Of a stretch of DNA of 8,874 nt, positions 6,024 to 8,874 are shown piece after piece. Each line of letters opens with the position of its first letter. Position 1 is the stretch's first letter. The position numbers and the translations under genes were made by a program. The notes under the pieces are model-generated. The model was not told where the DNA came from. It was given only the letters and a program-made list of their open reading frames with translations, and searched no databases. The stretch comes from a bacterium (GTDB taxonomy: Bacteria; T1Sed10-126). The stretch lies in contig PWOD01000053.1 in NCBI GenBank assembly GCA_003557545.1, forward strand, positions 1 through 8,874, in the 5' to 3' direction.

Positions 6024-6362
6024 TTAAAAAGTCCCACCATTCCAACCCCACATAGCACCAGGAGAATCAGTAAATTCAATATAAACTCTGCTTTTTTCTA
6101 TGGCTAATTCATTTTCTATAAAATCACAGATAAAATCAGACAGTTCAGCGGTAGCGGCTCTGTCCAAACCAATGCTTTTAACCTCAACGAAAGCTGTTTT
6201 CGCGGAATTTCCAGCGAAACTCATCTGAATATCCGGCTGCAGAGCTGTCATAATATATGACTCAGGTTTTCCCAGCTTCTCCGCCATTGCCGCCGATAGT
6301 TTCTTCAAAAAATTCTCTTCAGTTGCCACCGTTTGATTTGTCTGAATCTTAATAAATGGCAT
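6024..6362 (-). CDS. MIF-like tautomerase (phenylpyruvate tautomerase family)
   Basis: A 112-residue member of the macrophage migration inhibitory factor branch of the tautomerase superfamily, which forms trimers and uses the N-terminal proline as general base. The protein begins MPFIKIQTN, so Pro is exposed once Met is removed. Family positions visible are EKLGKPESYIM (29-39, with the active-site Lys), FVEVKSIG (58-65), SRVYIEFTD (91-99) and GWNGGTF at the end. Mammalian MIF has Asn where this has Glu in VYIEF, and its CxxC motif is absent. The start is decided by a GGGAG site (6371-6375) 8 nt before the ATG at 6360-6362. An in-frame GTG three codons upstream overlaps that site and would bury the catalytic proline. 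The physiological substrate is unknown. The gene appears to be transcribed from its own promoter. Confidence 0.9.
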   Translation of the reverse strand: MPFIKIQTNQTVATEENFLKKLSAAMAEKLGKPESYIMTALQPDIQMSFAGNSAKTAFVEVKSIGLDRAATAELSDFICDFIENELAIEKSRVYIEFTDSPGAMWGWNGGTF

Positions 6363-6370
6363 CAGAATCA

Positions 6371-6375
6371 CTCCC
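6371..6375 (-). promoter_or_regulatory. Shine-Dalgarno deciding the tautomerase start
   Basis: GGGAG, 8 nt before ATG 6362. It overlaps the alternative GTG at 6369-6371, ruling that start out and leaving Pro as residue 2. Confidence 0.7.
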
Positions 6376-6437
6376 TTTTAATATATTTAACCGTTTCTAT
6401 AAAATTCAGATTATTCGCCTGACTTCCCTATTTTTTG

Positions 6438-6446
6438 ATTATAACA
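6438..6446 (-). promoter_or_regulatory. Extended -10 promoter for the tautomerase gene
   Basis: On the minus strand this reads TGTTATAAT, a perfect TATAAT with the TGn extension, about 75 bases before the tautomerase start. No good -35 is present at 16-18 bp, which extended -10 promoters can tolerate. The 188-base gap to the upstream gene leaves room for independent transcription. Confidence 0.5.
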
Positions 6447-6559
6447 TTTACCTTCAAAACAGCAGCATCCTGTTCAATTTTTTTCATGCTTACAGCAAAA
6501 TAATCAACATATCAAACAGCCAGAAGTTTTAATTGTAAAACATAACTGACCTTCGCCGG

Positions 6560-7684
6560 CTAAATTATCTCGGAAGCTGCTTTTTTCAACCGATTCATAA
6601 CCGCCAGCCCTTCTTTTTCATAACCTATACCTTCGACAACAATCACCTCAGACCCTTTATTGTCGAGAGCCCGTAAGGAAGCAAATAACTCCCTGGCCAC
6701 CAACTTCGAATCATGTTCGCGTGAATCCAGCTTACCCGCTGGAGTAAGATCAACCACGGAAGTTCGGCTATCCTGTTTTATTTCCTCCGGCAGTTCAATC
6801 TTCCCGCTGGTATGTATCCAACCGACCCGCTTCTCTTTTTGATGATATTTCTCCCAGATTTTTGTTAAATAACCAGCTGTTCTGGCCATTGGTTTTTCGA
6901 TCAAAATCAAATAGGCTTTTGGCGAATAATGTTTATATTTCAAACCCGGCGTGGTCGGGCGCTCAATTAATTCTCCGGGCAAATTGTCATCATTTTTTGA
7001 CCCCCTCTCGACGAGCTCAAGCTGCGGAATCAACTGCTGGAGTTCCTCATAATTTAACCCTCCTGGACGCAGCAGCACGGGAGGGTCTCGATCTAAATCA
7101 ATCACCGTTGATTCAACTCCCAACTCCGACTTGCCACCATCGATGATCAACGGAATTTTCCCCTTTAGATCATGATAAACATGCTCAGCAGTCGTCGGAC
7201 TTGGCCGGCCAGAAAGATTGGCACTCGGAGCAGCCACTGGAGCACCGGCAAGCTCAATCAATTTGCGGGCCACCTGATGCGACGGCATTCGCACCGCCAC
7301 TGTAGACAGACCCGCAGTTACTATTTCAGGAACCAGGGGGGATTTTTTAAAAAGAACAGTTAGAGGACCGGGCCAGAATTTACGACAGAGTTTTTCAGCC
7401 CCACGGGGTAGCTCTAACACCAACTCGTCAAGCATCTGAAAATCAGAAATATGAACAATTAATGGATTGTCCGGGGGACGATTTTTAGCCTCAAAGATTT
7501 TTCCGATCGCTTCCGGCCGGGTTATCAAACCTCCCAGCCCATAAACCGTTTCAGTCGGAAACCCGACTACTTCTCCAGATCTTAAAAGTTCAACAGCCGG
7601 GATGAATTGATTATCACCCAGCTGTTGTCGATCTATTTTAATAGTTTGTGTTTTAAAGGAATCAGCTTTTCTACTCATCAGCAT
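6560..7684 (-). CDS. ywlC: L-threonylcarbamoyladenylate synthase, Sua5/YwlC type
   Basis: Makes threonylcarbamoyl-AMP from threonine, bicarbonate and ATP, the first step of t6A formation at position 37 of ANN-decoding tRNAs; the product is used by TsaD with TsaB and TsaE. The YrdC domain spans ~23-210: GFPTETVYGLGG (41-52), KNRPPDNPL (67-75), FWPGPLT (103-109), APSANLSGRPSPTT (152-165), ESTVIDL (191-197) and LRPGG (205-209). The linker TPGLKYKHYSP (245-255) leads into the C-terminal Sua5 domain (~257-374) that closes over the active site. The length of 374 is slightly above the usual ~340-350 of the long type, partly because of an insert around 226-242. The start is ATG at 7682-7684 (MLMSRK); Met3 is an alternative, and neither has a clear ribosome site. 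A good promoter lies 50 bases upstream. Confidence 0.95.
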   Translation of the reverse strand: MLMSRKADSFKTQTIKIDRQQLGDNQFIPAVELLRSGEVVGFPTETVYGLGGLITRPEAIGKIFEAKNRPPDNPLIVHISDFQMLDELVLELPRGAEKLCRKFWPGPLTVLFKKSPLVPEIVTAGLSTVAVRMPSHQVARKLIELAGAPVAAPSANLSGRPSPTTAEHVYHDLKGKIPLIIDGGKSELGVESTVIDLDRDPPVLLRPGGLNYEELQQLIPQLELVERGSKNDDNLPGELIERPTTPGLKYKHYSPKAYLILIEKPMARTAGYLTKIWEKYHQKEKRVGWIHTSGKIELPEEIKQDSRTSVVDLTPAGKLDSREHDSKLVARELFASLRALDNKGSEVIVVEGIGYEKEGLAVMNRLKKAASEII

Positions 7685-7734
7685 TCACTATATTTTAGGC
7701 CAGTTATTCCGGCAAAGATCAGTCGAACTCGCTT

Positions 7735-7763
7735 ATTATATACCGCGAATCAGTTTATAACAA
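7735..7763 (-). promoter_or_regulatory. Sigma-A-type promoter of ywlC
   Basis: On the minus strand, TTGTTA (7758-7763), a 17-bp spacer and TATAAT (7735-7740). The -10 is perfect and the -35 matches at four of six positions. It lies about 50 bases before the ywlC ATG, so ywlC need not depend on the gene to its right. Confidence 0.65.
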
Positions 7764-7899
7764 ATCACGCACATGCCAGCAATCTTGAACTATAACTTGT
7801 ATTTACCTCAGATGAAGAGTTTTCCGACTAAACCAACCCGGAAACAATCAACTGCAAACCAGAGCTGCTTTACACACACAACAACTTAACTCTGCAAAC

Positions 7900-8403
7900 T
7901 CAAAGACAAAGATTATTTTCTGTCACACCACGCCGACAGTGATGACGATTTTCAACCGACTTAATTCGATAAAGTTTATCCCCTTCGTCAATTATTATTC
8001 GATAATCTGCCCCGGCGACACTGTCATCCTTAAATCCCCACAGTTGAATTAAATATTCTATCAGGTTAGTTTCCAGCTGCCGGTAAGCTGTCCGATGAAA
8101 ATGATTTTCTGTGATCCCCGGCTGAGTCTCTCTTAATTTACTGTCTATTTCCTCCAGAGACCGAACATCCGCTCCAATCAAACCTTCAATTTCAACTGAA
8201 CTCCAGCTTGTACTGCCCGGTTCCCAGTCAACATCCGGTGGTATTTGCTTCTGCAACGAGTTCAACGGCTGATTAAGATAAAACTCCTCATCCGAAATAT
8301 AACTCTCCTCCCCCACGTGGTAGAAGAATCTAACTGCACCACCGATTACTAAAAAAAATACCAATACAACACCCACCAACAAAAAACTATTTCGTAAAAC
8401 CAT
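7900..8403 (-). CDS. Membrane-anchored protein of unknown function
   Basis: A 167-residue protein I do not recognise. It starts with a short basic-hydrophobic stretch (about residues 5-27: NSFLLVGVVLVFFLVIGGAV) that is either an uncleaved N-terminal anchor or a signal peptide without a clear cleavage site, so the remaining ~140 residues probably lie outside the membrane. That part is acidic and polar, with two possible helices (SLEEIDSKLRE and QLETNLIEYLIQLWG) and a later strand-rich YRIIIDEGDKLYRIKSV. There are Cys and His residues near the C-terminus (HHCRRG, LCL) but no known motif. Two ATGs are adjacent. I take the second, which has GAAAGGG (8410-8416) at 6 nt, over the first at only 3 nt. 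It lies 100 bp below the receiver gene, so the two could be cotranscribed, but nothing here ties it to signalling. Confidence 0.7.
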   Translation of the reverse strand: MVLRNSFLLVGVVLVFFLVIGGAVRFFYHVGEESYISDEEFYLNQPLNSLQKQIPPDVDWEPGSTSWSSVEIEGLIGADVRSLEEIDSKLRETQPGITENHFHRTAYRQLETNLIEYLIQLWGFKDDSVAGADYRIIIDEGDKLYRIKSVENRHHCRRGVTENNLCL

Positions 8404-8472
8404 CATTATCCCTTTCTATTACCCTAAAAAATCCCTCCGCCCGTATAAACCTCATTCTCGCCATAATCAAAC

Positions 8473-8508
8473 CGGAAACGTAAAACGTAGTGTCTGACCC
8501 CGGATTTT
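8473..8508. repeat. Possible REP/RAYT-associated repeat motif
   Basis: The plus strand contains ACGTAGTGTCTGACCCCGG (8485-8503), bracketed by CCGG at 8472-8475 and 8500-8503. It overlaps the end of the receiver gene. From memory, GTAGTGTCTGACCCC-type motifs recur in many genomes beside IS200-like/RAYT transposases. Only one copy is present in this window, so the repeat nature is not shown here. Confidence 0.35.
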
Positions 8509-8874
8509 AGTTGGATATGTATTTTTTGATAGTTTCGATTAATTCTTGTTTTCTTATCGGTTTGGCAAGATGGTCGTCGCAACCACAGTCGACTGCCTTT
8601 TGCCGAGCAGTTTCCATGGCGTGAGCGGTCAGGGCCATTATATACTGATGATCTTTCCTGTTCTCCTGCTCCCACTGACGATAACGGCGAGTCGCTTCAT
8701 AACCGTCCAGATTCGGCATCTCGAGGTCCATAAGCACCAGATCATATCTCTTTTGTTTCATCTTTTCTAACCCCTCAACCCCATCTGCTGCCTCATCTAT
8801 CTCTATATCTTCTTCGCCCAGGTAGGCGGTAACCACAAGCCGGTTGTTGGCATTATCCTCAACCAGCAGCACAC
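8507..8874 (-). CDS. Response-regulator receiver domain, partial (window edge)
   Basis: This is the C-terminal part of a longer minus-strand gene entering from beyond 8874. The 121 codons seen form one CheY-like receiver. LLVEDNANN holds the acidic pair (E5, D6), LVLMDLEMPNLDGYEATR holds the phospho-acceptor D49, LTAHAM holds the switch Thr (T82), and LAKPIRKQEL holds the conserved Lys (K104). It ends right after the last helix (ELIETIKKYISN), with no output domain. The wording LLVEDN.NNR, MDLEMP..DGYEATR and ALTAHAM..D/T fits receivers fused to the C-terminus of hybrid sensor histidine kinases better than stand-alone regulators, so I infer a hybrid kinase. The GTG at 8870-8872 corresponds to a Val of the first beta strand and is not proposed as a start. 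Confidence 0.9.
   Translation of the reverse strand, partial: VLLVEDNANNRLVVTAYLGEEDIEIDEAADGVEGLEKMKQKRYDLVLMDLEMPNLDGYEATRRYRQWEQENRKDHQYIMALTAHAMETARQKAVDCGCDDHLAKPIRKQELIETIKKYISN

Noticed and set aside
6458-6483. Terminator-like AACAG/CTGTT hairpin followed by T residues on the plus strand
   Set aside because: The stem is only five base pairs, and no plus-strand gene precedes it.
6660-7363. Plus-strand open frames at 6660, 6862 and 7172
   Set aside because: All are antisense to ywlC and show no coding features of their own.
8424-8675. 83-codon minus-strand frame
   Set aside because: It overlaps the receiver domain in another frame and has low-complexity, non-family composition.

Overview
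The window looks like chromosomal DNA of a low-to-mid G+C bacterium, most likely a Bacillota/Clostridia-type anaerobe. This rests on overall composition, strong purine-rich Shine-Dalgarno sites, TTG starts and the flavour of the housekeeping proteins. A halanaerobial lineage is a guess that I cannot confirm from sequence alone. Every gene I accept lies on the minus strand, so transcription runs from high to low coordinates.

Right to left. The window opens at 8874 inside a two-component receiver domain, probably the C-terminal end of a hybrid sensor kinase. A short motif that resembles RAYT/REP-type repeats sits on its stop codon. Next come a membrane-anchored protein of unknown function (7900-8403), a good sigma-A-type promoter, and a threonylcarbamoyl-AMP synthase of the long Sua5/YwlC type (6560-7684). 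Then follow a MIF-like tautomerase (6024-6362) with its own extended -10 promoter, a possible tiny membrane ORF, the msrB-msrA pair of methionine sulfoxide reductases (5876-4910), and a secreted agmatine-deiminase/PAD-family protein (4843-3692). This half is ordinary core and accessory metabolism: tRNA t6A synthesis and repair of oxidised methionine.

From about 3660 leftward the DNA changes character. It becomes visibly more A+T-rich and holds one large intact gene, decayed gene fragments and unusual repeats, which looks like an old genomic island. The intact gene (1800-3641) encodes a 613-residue protein. Its first ~393 residues read as a divergent three-domain DNA polymerase III beta sliding clamp. 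It continues for ~220 residues beyond the usual C-terminus, with what looks like a fourth clamp-like domain and a charged tail. It lies far from any dnaA/recF context visible here and is the most notable item in the window.

Downstream of it are two decayed minus-strand coding remnants. One is a short winged-helix fragment (1513-1728). The other is the C-terminal part of an AlbA_2/RecG-like ATP-binding regulator (834-1337) broken by a single TAA. Between them is a four-unit 11-bp tandem array that resembles PhoP boxes. The leftmost ~830 bases appear non-coding and hold three operator-like palindromic elements spaced 85-87 bp apart, one with a perfect GAAC-N4-GTTC core.
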